Under the pieces are notes generated by a model. It ran no database searches. It saw only the letters and a list, made by a program, of their open reading frames with translations, and was not told where the DNA came from. From Propionibacteriaceae bacterium (GTDB taxonomy: Bacteria; Actinomycetota; Actinomycetes; Propionibacteriales; Propionibacteriaceae), in NCBI GenBank assembly GCA_031266665.1, contig JAISAO010000069.1, positions 1 through 61,439 of the forward strand: a DNA stretch of 61,439 nt. Reading direction: 5' to 3'. A program made the translations under genes and the position numbers. Of the stretch, positions 40,622 through 48,719 are shown one piece after another. Position 1 is the stretch's first letter. The number at the start of each line of letters is the position of its first letter.

Positions 40622-41077
40622 ATGCTTGATCTTTCGATCAAGACGACGGCCACGCCCGGGACCGGCGACCACCGCTGGCTACGGACGAAAGACCCGTCCG
40701 ACTGGACCGTTCCAGTCACCGTCCAAGCCGGCCTATTGCAGGCCGACGTCCATTACGACGCCAACGGCGTCATCCCGTCGGGCATCCCGCTGGGCAAGAT
40801 CACCGCCACCGGCAAACACGGGCCGTACGACCCCGACGCCGAGGACGGCCGCGCCGTCCTGGCCGGGTTCCTGCTCGACCCCGCCCGACTGTCCTACGAC
40901 TTCAAGGGGCAGACCACGACCGAGTTCGCCGGGGCGTTGCTCGTCCTGGGCCTGATCGAGACCGCGCTGCTCCCAGTCGCAGTCGAGTTGAACACCCATA
41001 CGCCGACCACGGGCCAATTCGTGTTCGTCGACGTCGACTACGTCGCCCCCGAGGCGCCGGCCGGGACGGGAGAGTGA
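40622..41077 (+). CDS. Head decoration protein
   Basis: 151 residues from ATG 40622, five bases after AAGGAGG; an overlapping ATG at 40619 is too close to that site. The beta-rich protein with GIPLGKITATGKHGPYDP and GRAVLAGFLLDP matches lambda gpD-like head decoration proteins that trimerise on the expanded capsid. It sits directly before the major capsid gene, the normal order. Confidence 0.85.
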   Translation: MLDLSIKTTATPGTGDHRWLRTKDPSDWTVPVTVQAGLLQADVHYDANGVIPSGIPLGKITATGKHGPYDPDAEDGRAVLAGFLLDPARLSYDFKGQTTTEFAGALLVLGLIETALLPVAVELNTHTPTTGQFVFVDVDYVAPEAPAGTGE

Positions 41078-41078
41078 C

Positions 41079-42110
41079 ATGGCCACGGTCAACACTGATT
41101 TCCGCACGCCCGTCGAGTTGACGGGAGTCGCCCGGGGGGCCGTCGAGGCCATCTCCGACGAACTGCCGCTCAACCAGTGGCTGCCGAACACGGACACGGA
41201 GACGCTGAGCTTCACCTTCGACGCCTCCGACCGCGCCCAGGATTTGGCGAAGTTCCGGTCGTTCGACACGCCCGCGCCCTACGGCCGGGATTTCGGGTCG
41301 GTCCAGAAAACCGGGACGATCCCGCCGATCTCGCAGAAGATGCGCGTCTCCGAGTACTCGGAGCTGGTCTTGGCCGGGCGCACCGGCCAACTCGGCCAGG
41401 TCATCGACAAGTACGCCACCGGGTCGGCGCGCGACATCGCGTTCCGGTTGGAGGCGGCCCGCGCCGAGGCTCTGCGCACCGGCCGGATCGTGTTCGACGA
41501 GAACGGGTTGAAAGCCACGGTCGATTTCGGCCGCGACCCGTCGCTCGCCCCGACCGGGCTGGCGGGGACCGCCCGCTGGTCGCAGTCCGCGTCAGACCCC
41601 ATCGCCAACGCGCTCGCGTGGCGGCTGCTGCCGCAGGCGCAGAAACAACCCGTGCCCACGCAGATGCTCGTCACCCAAGACGTCATGGACGCCCTGTCGG
41701 TGAACGCGAAGATCATCGCCGCGTATTTCGGGCGGACCGACAACCTCACCTCCCGGATCACATTCGAGCAGGTGCGGCAGACGTTCGCCGGCTACGACCT
41801 GACGATCCAGGTGATCGACCAGGCCTACCAGAAGGTCGGTTTGGCGGCGTCGTTCTTCCCCGCCGGCACGGTCATGCTGTTGCCCGCTCCCGGGTCCACG
41901 CTGACCGGTGGCGTGCTCGGGTCGACCGAGATCGGCGTGCCCGCCGAGGCGTTGCAACCGTCCTACGGCATCGGCGAGTCGGAGCGGGCCGGCGTGTTCG
42001 CGGGCGTGTTCTCCAAGTCGGACCCGGAGGGCTTGGACGTGCTCGTGTCGGCCATCGCCATCCCGGTGGTGGCCCGGCCGAACGCGACCTTCGCCACTAC
42101 CGTCCTCTGA
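41079..42110 (+). CDS. Major capsid protein (gpE-like, HK97 fold)
   Basis: 343 residues. The pattern matches the lambda gpE family of HK97-fold capsids: an early LTGVARGAVE, LPLNQWLPN, a central spine-helix region RDIAFRLEAARAEALRTG, and a C-terminal GVFAGVFSKSDPEGLDVLVSA (quoted in part as FSKSDPEGLDV). It starts two bases after the decoration gene stop. A very stable hairpin follows its stop codon. Confidence 0.92.
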   Translation: MATVNTDFRTPVELTGVARGAVEAISDELPLNQWLPNTDTETLSFTFDASDRAQDLAKFRSFDTPAPYGRDFGSVQKTGTIPPISQKMRVSEYSELVLAGRTGQLGQVIDKYATGSARDIAFRLEAARAEALRTGRIVFDENGLKATVDFGRDPSLAPTGLAGTARWSQSASDPIANALAWRLLPQAQKQPVPTQMLVTQDVMDALSVNAKIIAAYFGRTDNLTSRITFEQVRQTFAGYDLTIQVIDQAYQKVGLAASFFPAGTVMLLPAPGSTLTGGVLGSTEIGVPAEALQPSYGIGESERAGVFAGVFSKSDPEGLDVLVSAIAIPVVARPNATFATTVL

Positions 42111-42116
42111 CCACAA

Positions 42117-42144
42117 GGGGGCCGGGCCGTCCGGCCCGGCCCCC
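42117..42144 (+). terminator. Perfect 12-bp GC hairpin after the capsid gene
   Basis: GGGGGCCGGGCC (42117-42128) and GGCCCGGCCCCC (42133-42144) with a four-base loop, six bases after the capsid stop. It overlaps the region just before the next gene's ribosome-binding site (CAGGAGG). It probably attenuates transcription so that capsid protein outnumbers the connectors. Confidence 0.75.
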
Positions 42145-42156
42145 CAGGAGGGTTCA

Positions 42157-42549
42157 ATGGTTGACATCGACTGGGCGGCCGAGATCGAGGCCAGGGCCGA
42201 GCCCGGCCTGGCCGGCCGGTTCCCCACGGCTTTCCTCGCCCGGAAGGCCATAGACGCCGCCGCGACCATCGCGGACATGTTCCCCAACGCGGCCCGCCGG
42301 TTGAAGACCGGGGAACTGTCCGAGACGACCTACCGGCGGATCGTCTGCGACGCCGTTCTGCGGCAGTTGCGGAACCCCGAGGGCCACCGGTCCGAGAGCG
42401 ACGGCGTTTACCAGTACACGGCCTCTCAGACCGTCGCCTCCGGGGACCTGTGGATACCCGACAAGGACAAGGCCCTGCTCCAAGGACCCGTGTCGTCGGG
42501 CGCCCCGGGGTCGTTCGGGGTCGGCACAGACAGGGGGTGGGGGCGGTGA
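42157..42549 (+). CDS. Head-tail connector (Gp15/Gp19/Gp42-like)
   Basis: 130 residues from ATG 42157 with CAGGAGG upstream. The helical N-terminus (TAFLARKAIDAAATIADMFP and RIVCDAVLRQLRNPEGHRSES) matches the Gp19/Gp15/Gp42 family, which docks below the portal. The stop overlaps the next start (GTGA). Confidence 0.85.
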   Translation: MVDIDWAAEIEARAEPGLAGRFPTAFLARKAIDAAATIADMFPNAARRLKTGELSETTYRRIVCDAVLRQLRNPEGHRSESDGVYQYTASQTVASGDLWIPDKDKALLQGPVSSGAPGSFGVGTDRGWGR

Positions 42550-42863
42550 GCCTGCTCGACCGGGACACCGTGTCCGTGCAACCCCGCAGCCCGGCCGACA
42601 CGGCCTACGGGCCGGCCCTGGAGCCGTCCGGGGAACCCGTCACCGTGGTCTGCGGTGTGAGGGCCTTGTCCACGTCCGAGACGGCCGCGCTGGGCTACCA
42701 GACGAGGGCCGCGATCCGCATACTGGCCCGGGTGTGGCCGGGCGACGGGCATTCCCTCGTCGCCTGGCGGGGCGGGGACTGGGAGCCGGTCGGGCTGCCG
42801 CTGCCCAGAACCGGGTCGCCATCCACCGCCCACCACCAGATCGACTGCCTGTACGCCGGGTGA
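42546..42863 (+). CDS. Head closure / adaptor protein
   Basis: 105 residues from GTG 42546, overlapping the connector gene. It is beta-rich with PVTVVCGVRALSTSE and RILARVWPGD and lies where the head-completion protein of siphoviruses is encoded. Assignment rests on size, predicted strand content and gene order rather than on a clear motif. Confidence 0.6.
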   Translation: MSLLDRDTVSVQPRSPADTAYGPALEPSGEPVTVVCGVRALSTSETAALGYQTRAAIRILARVWPGDGHSLVAWRGGDWEPVGLPLPRTGSPSTAHHQIDCLYAG

Positions 42864-43168
42864 TAGTCGTCTACCGGGCCAACTCGAAACGGTTCAACCG
42901 GCAGTTGGCCCTCACCGGACCAGTCCAACAAGGACTACGCGCCAAAGCCGAGGCCGTGGCCCAGACGATGCGAGCCCTCGCCGCCGGCCACGGGGGCCTG
43001 CCCGCCAAAGTCGCCGTCGAGCACACGCGCGGGAAAGTCGATTGGTTCGCGACCATCCGCCATGAGCACATGTTGTCCATCGAGGTCGGCCACCTGGACG
43101 AGGTGTTCGACTCCGGATGGGTCCCGGGCCTGCACATCGCTCGCGACGCCGCCGCAGCCCACAAATAA
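42860..43168 (+). CDS. DUF5403-like head-tail protein
   Basis: 102 residues from GTG 42860, overlapping the previous stop. The long N-terminal helix (QQGLRAKAEAVAQTMRALAA), the central RHEHMLSIEVGHLDE and the late GLHIARDAA match what I recall of the DUF5403 family in actinophages, which sits between adaptor and tail terminator genes. Probably a head-tail interface or tail-completion protein. Confidence 0.65.
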   Translation: MIVVYRANSKRFNRQLALTGPVQQGLRAKAEAVAQTMRALAAGHGGLPAKVAVEHTRGKVDWFATIRHEHMLSIEVGHLDEVFDSGWVPGLHIARDAAAAHK

Positions 43169-43187
43169 CCCCTTCTAGGAGAAGAAA

Positions 43188-43355
43188 ATGAGAGTCACAG
43201 ACCCGACGAAGAAAGTCACATACGACGTCCCGGACCCGGGCGTGTACCAGTCGGTGGGCTGGACCGTCGAGCCCGAGGACAGTCCCGTCGAGCCCGAGGA
43301 CAGCCCCGAGACGCCCGAGGACTCGCCCCATCCGAGACGGAGGACGCGGGGATGA
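43188..43355 (+). CDS. Small acidic tail-module protein
   Basis: 55 residues from ATG 43188 with TAGGAGAAG upstream. The first 28 residues (MRVTDPTKKVTYDV... ) look folded; the rest is three EDSP repeats and a basic end. Its stop overlaps the next start by four bases (ATGA). Small proteins with a KV.YDVP-like start are common between connector and tail-terminator genes, but the role is not known. Confidence 0.7.
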   Translation: MRVTDPTKKVTYDVPDPGVYQSVGWTVEPEDSPVEPEDSPETPEDSPHPRRRTRG

Positions 43356-43717
43356 GCCCCGACGGCCTAGACATGTGGGAATGGCTGGACGCCCGCCTCA
43401 CCGAGGGTCTGCCCGGCATTGACGTCTTGTCCGAGCTGGCCGGGGAGAGGCCCGAGCCGCCCGCCCTCGTCTGGTCGTTCGTCGCCGCCCTGGCCGATCC
43501 GGTGGGCGCCTGGGAGGGGACCCTCACGGCCGTCCTGCTGACCACCGCCGGCCAGGCCGGCCAGAACATACGCCGGGTGGCCTCTCTGATCGACGGCTGG
43601 GCCACGCCCGGGCCGTTGCACGACACTCAGCGCCTGTCCCTGGTAGGACAACGCTCGAACACCAACAAAACCATTCGACAATTCACGTTCACATACATGA
43701 TTCAGTGGACCATCTAG
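43352..43717 (+). CDS. Probable tail terminator protein
   Basis: 121 residues, overlapping the previous gene by four bases. Mixed alpha/beta with IDVLSELAGE at the N-terminus and an SFVAALADPVG strand-turn. Size and place, directly before the major tail protein, fit a tail terminator that caps the tube below the head. No diagnostic motif. Confidence 0.6.
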   Translation: MSPDGLDMWEWLDARLTEGLPGIDVLSELAGERPEPPALVWSFVAALADPVGAWEGTLTAVLLTTAGQAGQNIRRVASLIDGWATPGPLHDTQRLSLVGQRSNTNKTIRQFTFTYMIQWTI

Positions 43718-43730
43718 AAAAGGAAACACC

Positions 43731-44315
43731 ATGTCATTCAACTCTCTCGCGCCGTTCCGGCCCAAGTTCGGCGGACTGTTCACCGCCGCCGCCAACACCA
43801 GCCCGCTGACCGCCCTGGCCCAGTTCACCCCGGCGGGCGCCGGCCCCACCGGTTGGACGAACCACGGCCACCTCTCCCGCTCCAGCCTGCCGTCACGGTC
43901 GGCGGACGGCGGCGACGCCCTCTCCCTGGACACCTGGCAAGTCGTAGGCCTGCTGTCCGAGCCCGGCGACACAACCCTGTCGTACGAGTACACGCTGCTC
44001 CAGATGGACGCGCCCACGATCTCCGAACTGTCGGCCCTGCACGGCCAGAACGTGGCCCTGCTGGAGTTGTGGTTCTCCGGGGCGAAACGGTTCGCGAAGT
44101 GGGTGCCGAACGCGAAAGCCGCTTGGACGCAAGACCCGATGGCCGAGGGCGTGGACGACTGGGCGAACATGAAGTTCACCCTCACCGTCCAGGCTCCCGG
44201 CGAGACCCTGAACCTCGCGTCCCTGGCGGACCCCGAGGGCGGCTCGGCCGTGTACCCGTCGCCCGCCAACCCGGTCATGCTGTTGATCGACGACACGGCT
44301 TTCACGGCGGCCTGA
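43731..44315 (+). CDS. Major tail tube protein
   Basis: 194 residues from ATG 43731 with AAAGGAAA upstream. It has the beta-barrel pattern of siphovirus tube proteins: WTNHGHLSRSSLP, LSYEYTLLQMDAPTISELSALHG and a C-terminal PANPVMLLIDDTAF. It polymerises around the tape-measure protein. The gene lies directly before the two-frame chaperone gene, as in lambda-like tails. Confidence 0.88.
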   Translation: MSFNSLAPFRPKFGGLFTAAANTSPLTALAQFTPAGAGPTGWTNHGHLSRSSLPSRSADGGDALSLDTWQVVGLLSEPGDTTLSYEYTLLQMDAPTISELSALHGQNVALLELWFSGAKRFAKWVPNAKAAWTQDPMAEGVDDWANMKFTLTVQAPGETLNLASLADPEGGSAVYPSPANPVMLLIDDTAFTAA

Positions 44316-44316
44316 C

Positions 44317-44643
44317 GTGTCGAACACCAAGAAGGCCAAGAAACCCGTCCCGGGCCTGTCGGAGTATCTGGCGTCCGCGCCGAAGAACGCCGGGATGCGC
44401 AACCCCAAAACCCGCGCCCGGCTGCTCAGGCTGTACCCGGCCCTGGAACAACTCACCCAGACGGACACCGACGACATCACCGTCGAGCGGGCCGCCGACC
44501 TGACGGAGCAGATCTACGACCTGTGCGCGGCCGTGTTCGGCGACGACTTCGGCCCGTGGATCGAGACCGTGCCCGTCGAATTGCAGGAGGACGCCATGAC
44601 GGAGTTGTTCTCCAGGGCCATGGGGGGCTTGGGAAAAGGCTAG
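44317..44643 (+). CDS. Tail assembly chaperone G
   Basis: 108 residues from GTG 44317. The acidic helical body lies between the tube and tape-measure genes, the fixed place of lambda gpG. Its last sense codons contain the heptamer GGGAAAA, where a -1 ribosomal shift makes a G-GT fusion. G and GT coat the tape measure before tube polymerisation. Confidence 0.88.
   Translation: MSNTKKAKKPVPGLSEYLASAPKNAGMRNPKTRARLLRLYPALEQLTQTDTDDITVERAADLTEQIYDLCAAVFGDDFGPWIETVPVELQEDAMTELFSRAMGGLGKG
44631..44637 (+). other. Programmed -1 frameshift site GGGAAAA
   Basis: In the G frame the codons read TTG GGA AAA GGC TAG, so the heptamer is phased G GGA AAA as required for tandem slippage. After a -1 shift, reading continues AGG CTA GCC into the T frame. 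The zero-frame stop is only six bases downstream. A C-rich helix may follow but I could not define a stimulatory structure. Confidence 0.85.
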
Positions 44644-45005
44644 CCCTCGCCGGCCTGGCCGACGACCACGAGACCGAACTCGTCTTCGACTTCCGCCACC
44701 TGTTGGGCATGGGCTGGTGGGAGGCGGTGGAGGGCGACCCCGACGAGACAGACCTGCTCGTCGCCGCCCTGGAGCGTCACCCCCGGTCCATGTACCGGGC
44801 GGCCCGGTTGCGGGACACGCCGCACGGCGGCGACGACGACCGGCCGCTCCGCCTGGACTGGTACGGCCTGGACGATTTGACGATCCTCGTCGCCCGGATA
44901 CACAACATGCTCGCCAAACGCGGGCGTGTGCTGGGACCCGAGACCGCGCCCGACGACGACGAACTAAGACAAGCCGTGTTCACAGTCATGGCGAGACCGG
45001 ACTAG
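44637..45005 (+). CDS. Tail assembly chaperone T extension (via -1 frameshift)
   Basis: Read only after slippage at 44631-44637: 107 residues of G plus 122 residues of T give a 229-residue GT fusion. The T part (ETELVFDFRHLLGMGWWEA, then RLDWYGLDDLTILVARIHNML) has the Trp-rich pattern typical of actinophage T segments. It recruits tube protein to the tape-measure complex. No independent start codon with a ribosome-binding site exists in this frame. Confidence 0.85.
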   Translation, partial: RLALAGLADDHETELVFDFRHLLGMGWWEAVEGDPDETDLLVAALERHPRSMYRAARLRDTPHGGDDDRPLRLDWYGLDDLTILVARIHNMLAKRGRVLGPETAPDDDELRQAVFTVMARPD

Positions 45006-45021
45006 AGAAAAGGGGGTTGGG

Positions 45022-47934
45022 ATGGCCGGCGACAGGGCGGACGATGTTGTCAGGGTGAGGACCCGCCCCGACTTCACGGGTTTCGACGCCCGGATGCGGA
45101 AAGTCACGGGGAAGAGGCGGGAGACCCTGGTCAAAGCCGTCCTCGACGCCCGCGAGGCCAAACAAGACCTCGACAAACTGTTGAAGTCGAAAGCCGTCAT
45201 CGACTTGGACGCGCGCACGGCCGAGGCCAAGAAGAAACTCGAAAGCCTCCAAACCCAGATCAAAGGCTTGGCGGACAAAAGGGTCCTGATCGACGCGGAC
45301 ATCACCGAGGCCCGGGGACAGGTGAAACGCCTCCAAGCCCAGTTGGCCGAAGCCGACGACAAGGCGAAGATCACGATCAAGGCCGACATCGAGAAAGCCA
45401 GGGCCGAGGTCAAACGCCTGACCGCCGACCTCCAGTCCAACCGGTCTGTCACGGCCAAGGTCCAACTCGACGCCCGCAAAGCCAAAGAAGAGCTGAAAGG
45501 CCTGGAGGACGACCGGGAAGTCGTCTTGCAGGCGAAGACCGACACCGCCGCCGCCAAGGCCGCGCTGGCCGTGCTCGCCCGCCGCCGGATCGTGAACTTC
45601 GTCGTCAAGATCAACAATTTGACCGGGGCCACCGCTACTCTGAAAAACCTCGCCATGGGCCTGTCCGGCGTCAACATGCTGAGAGAGTGGAAACGCGGCC
45701 TCGAAAGCATGTTGACGAGGCTGCCCCAGACCACCGTCAGGCTGGCGGCCCTGGCGCCGGCCCTCGCCTCGGTCGCGTCGGTCGGCATGACCGCCCTGGG
45801 GTCCATCGGGCCGATAGCCGCGTCTATCGCCCAGATCGGCCCTATCGCCCTCGGAGCAGTCCCCGCTTTGGGGGCTTTGGCCTTGTCGGCGGGCGTGTTG
45901 GTGGCCGCGTTCAAAGACTTGGACGCGGAGGACGCCAGCGCCCCGGTGAAAGCGTTCTCGGCGGCGGTGAAAGACGCTAAATCCCAATTGTCGGATATGC
46001 GGAAGCGTATCCAGGACACGTTCTTCTCCGCCGGGGGCGACATCGCGGGCACGTTCCGCTCCCTGGTCGACCAGGTGCTTCCCGAGTTGGAATCGGCCAC
46101 GACGAGAGTCGCCACGTCGCTGGGGGGCACGTTCGAGTCGGTTTTGGCGACGGTGCGGGACGGTTTGTCGGCGGGTGTGTTGGACCAGTTCGGAGAGCAC
46201 CTTTCCCAGTCCATCGACAATGCCCGGGCCGGCGTCTCCGGGTTCGTGGAGGGCTTGCTGCGGATAGGCACGGTCGGCGCGCGGGTCCTGCCCGACGTGG
46301 GAACGTGGATTTCCGACATCGGCCAGCGGTTCGCCGCGTGGACGGTCGACGCCGACATTGAGGGGTTGCTGCGTCGGGCGGCCGAGCAGGCGGGGTTCTT
46401 GTGGCAGGCGGTCAAAGACCTGGGCGGGATCATCTCCGGTGTTTTCAGGGCCATGTCCGACTCGGGCGGCGGCCTGGAGAGTTTCTCGTCGACGCTGAAA
46501 GCGATCCGGGACGTGGTGGAGTCGCCCGGCTTCCAGGAGACCATGCGGACCATCTTCGCCGGGGCGGCGGCCGGCGCTGCGGCGTTGCGGCTGGCCTTGG
46601 GACCGGTCGGGGAGGCCCTCCAGTCCATGTCCGGGCTGATCGGCGGCTCTTTGGAGTCTCTGGGTAAGACTTTCGCGAAAATCGTGGAGGGTATCGCCAG
46701 GGCTTTGTCGACGCCGGCCGCGCAGGATGGGATCGCCGCCGCCATCGAGGGCATAGGGCGGTTGGTGGAGGGAATCCCGTGGGAGGCGTTCGGCGGCATC
46801 CTCGGCACCATCGGCAAGATGATCGGCGACCTCGGCCCGGTCGTCGGGGACATCATCGCCCAGCTGGCCCCGGCCGTGGACGATCTGCTGGTCGCCATAG
46901 AGCCGTTGATACCGATCCTGGGCGACATGATCGTCTCCCTGATGCCGGCCGTGACGTCTCTCATCGAGGGCCTGATCCCGGTCATCGAGGCCCTGGCCCC
47001 GGTCCTGGAGGCCATCGCCCCGATCATCGGACCCCTGGCCGACCTGATAGTAAGTATCCTTGTCCCCGCTTTCGCGGACGTCGCCCGGATAATCGAAATC
47101 GTCATGCCCGTCATCGAGTGGATGTCCAAGGGCCTGGAGAAACTCATAGCCTTCTGGCAAGACCTGGTGAACGGCGACTGGTCGGACGCCTGGGAGAAAC
47201 TACAAGAAATCGTGGGCTACGTCTCCGACGCGGTGGTCGCGATCGTGGGCGGGCTCGCCCGGATGGTCGTGAACAAAGCCAAAGACCTCGCACGCGACGC
47301 CGGAGCCGCCATCGCCGGATGGGTCGAGGACCTGAAAACCAGGATCAAGGAGGGTTGGAACGACGCCGTGGCCGCCGTCGAACGCGGCGTGCAAGACGCC
47401 ATCGACTGGGTGCGGTCCCTGCCCCGCAAAGCGGTGGAGGCCCTGTCCGGTATCGGACAGACCCTGTACTCGTCCGGCCGGTCCCTGTTGCGAGGCTTCC
47501 TGGACGGCATCACGTCCATGGCCCAGTCGGTCAAGGACAAAGTGACCGACGTGCTCAAGTCGATCCGGAACCTGTTCCCGTTCTCGCCCGCCAAGGAGGG
47601 TCCGTTCTCCGGGAAGGGCTGGGTCCTGTATTCGGGCATCTCGGTGGGCGAGGGCCTGGCCAAGGGTATGGAGGCCGCCCGGGCCGAGGTCCGGGCCGGC
47701 GCGCTCGGCCTCGTGTCGTCCGCCCAGAACGTCTTCGACGGGCTGAGGCCCAGCCTCAACGCGGACGTGTCGGCGGCGGCCGGCGGCCCCGGAGCCGGCA
47801 ACAGCCTGACCGTGACTTTCGGGGATGTGACCGTGCGGAAAGAGTCCGACATCAGGGCTATCGCCCAGCAGATCGCGGACGTCCAACTCGGCAAGGCCCA
47901 GTCGGCGGGACATCTCGGATTGGGGTTGTCGTGA
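45022..47934 (+). CDS. Tape measure protein
   Basis: 970 residues. The first 190 are a charged coiled coil with quasi-repeats (D-A-(R/D)-T-A-E-A-K-K-K-L, D-I-T-E-A-R-G-Q, D-I-E-K-A-R-A-E). Hydrophobic helices follow (about 245-300 and 640-700), and the C-terminus has the SPAKEGPFSGKGWVLYSG motif common to tape measures. It sets tail length; at roughly 1.5 angstrom per residue the tail would be near 145 nm. It ends overlapping the distal tail gene start. Confidence 0.93.
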   Translation: MAGDRADDVVRVRTRPDFTGFDARMRKVTGKRRETLVKAVLDAREAKQDLDKLLKSKAVIDLDARTAEAKKKLESLQTQIKGLADKRVLIDADITEARGQVKRLQAQLAEADDKAKITIKADIEKARAEVKRLTADLQSNRSVTAKVQLDARKAKEELKGLEDDREVVLQAKTDTAAAKAALAVLARRRIVNFVVKINNLTGATATLKNLAMGLSGVNMLREWKRGLESMLTRLPQTTVRLAALAPALASVASVGMTALGSIGPIAASIAQIGPIALGAVPALGALALSAGVLVAAFKDLDAEDASAPVKAFSAAVKDAKSQLSDMRKRIQDTFFSAGGDIAGTFRSLVDQVLPELESATTRVATSLGGTFESVLATVRDGLSAGVLDQFGEHLSQSIDNARAGVSGFVEGLLRIGTVGARVLPDVGTWISDIGQRFAAWTVDADIEGLLRRAAEQAGFLWQAVKDLGGIISGVFRAMSDSGGGLESFSSTLKAIRDVVESPGFQETMRTIFAGAAAGAAALRLALGPVGEALQSMSGLIGGSLESLGKTFAKIVEGIARALSTPAAQDGIAAAIEGIGRLVEGIPWEAFGGILGTIGKMIGDLGPVVGDIIAQLAPAVDDLLVAIEPLIPILGDMIVSLMPAVTSLIEGLIPVIEALAPVLEAIAPIIGPLADLIVSILVPAFADVARIIEIVMPVIEWMSKGLEKLIAFWQDLVNGDWSDAWEKLQEIVGYVSDAVVAIVGGLARMVVNKAKDLARDAGAAIAGWVEDLKTRIKEGWNDAVAAVERGVQDAIDWVRSLPRKAVEALSGIGQTLYSSGRSLLRGFLDGITSMAQSVKDKVTDVLKSIRNLFPFSPAKEGPFSGKGWVLYSGISVGEGLAKGMEAARAEVRAGALGLVSSAQNVFDGLRPSLNADVSAAAGGPGAGNSLTVTFGDVTVRKESDIRAIAQQIADVQLGKAQSAGHLGLGLS

Positions 47935-48719
47935 GGATCAACGGCGTCTCCCACCTCGACATCGGCGTCACATGTCTGGCCGGGTCGGGCGAGTTCGTCT
48001 CCCAGACAGACGACACGACCACGGTCATTCCCGGGAGGGACGGCGTGACGTGGATCAGGTCCACGCAGAAACCCCGTGTTTTCGGTGTCACGCTCGTCGC
48101 CCGGGCCGCCACACGGCAGGCCCTGGACGACTTGTTGGACGCGACCGCCGCGTGGCTCGTCGGCGACCCCGCCAGGACGGCCCCCGGGCCGGTCCAACTC
48201 GTGTTCGACGAAGAGTTTCCCGACCGGGGGTGGACGGCCAGGCTCGTGTCACCCCTGTCCGCCCTCAACGCCAAAGCGACCCGGCGCGTCAAAGCGGTTT
48301 TGCAGTTCCAAGCCGACGACCCCCACCCCCACGCCCTGGTGGACGACGTGACCGTCCTGACCGCCCCCGGGACGGTCCCCAGGTTGAAGGGGAACTGCCC
48401 CTCGGAGCCGCTGATAGAGATCAAAGGCGTCCTGACGAAAGCCCAAACCGTCACGTTGTCGCTGTGGGGGAAAACAGTCCAGGTCGCCGGGCCGCTGGCG
48501 TCGGGCGAGACCATGCGCCTCGACCTCGGAGAGGGCCTGTACACGAAAGTCACACCGTCCGGCGTGTCCCTGTTGACCGGGCAACTGTCGGCGGCGGCGA
48601 GGAAGGTGTTGTTCGCCCGTGAGCGGGCGATCTGCCCGGCCGGCGGCGGGCCTGTGACGTGGACGACCACCGGGACGATCTCCCAGGTCCGTGTCGAGTG
48701 CAACTCCAGGTGGCTGTGA
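47931..48719 (+). CDS. Distal tail protein (Dit)
   Basis: 262 residues from GTG 47931, overlapping the tape-measure stop. Pattern of Dit/SPP1 gp19.1: an N-terminal belt domain (RDGVTWIRSTQKPRVFGVTLV, LDDLLDATAAWLV) and a C-terminal galectin-like domain. It forms the hub that links tube and tail tip. The stop overlaps the next ATG. Confidence 0.82.
   Translation: MRINGVSHLDIGVTCLAGSGEFVSQTDDTTTVIPGRDGVTWIRSTQKPRVFGVTLVARAATRQALDDLLDATAAWLVGDPARTAPGPVQLVFDEEFPDRGWTARLVSPLSALNAKATRRVKAVLQFQADDPHPHALVDDVTVLTAPGTVPRLKGNCPSEPLIEIKGVLTKAQTVTLSLWGKTVQVAGPLASGETMRLDLGEGLYTKVTPSGVSLLTGQLSAAARKVLFARERAICPAGGGPVTWTTTGTISQVRVECNSRWL

Noticed and set aside
44964..47160. Two overlapping minus-strand open frames of about 725 codons opposite the tape-measure gene
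   Set aside because: They lack ribosome-binding sites and domains, have repetitive low-complexity translations, and both are by-products of a GC-rich coding strand. The sense frame is a clear tape measure.
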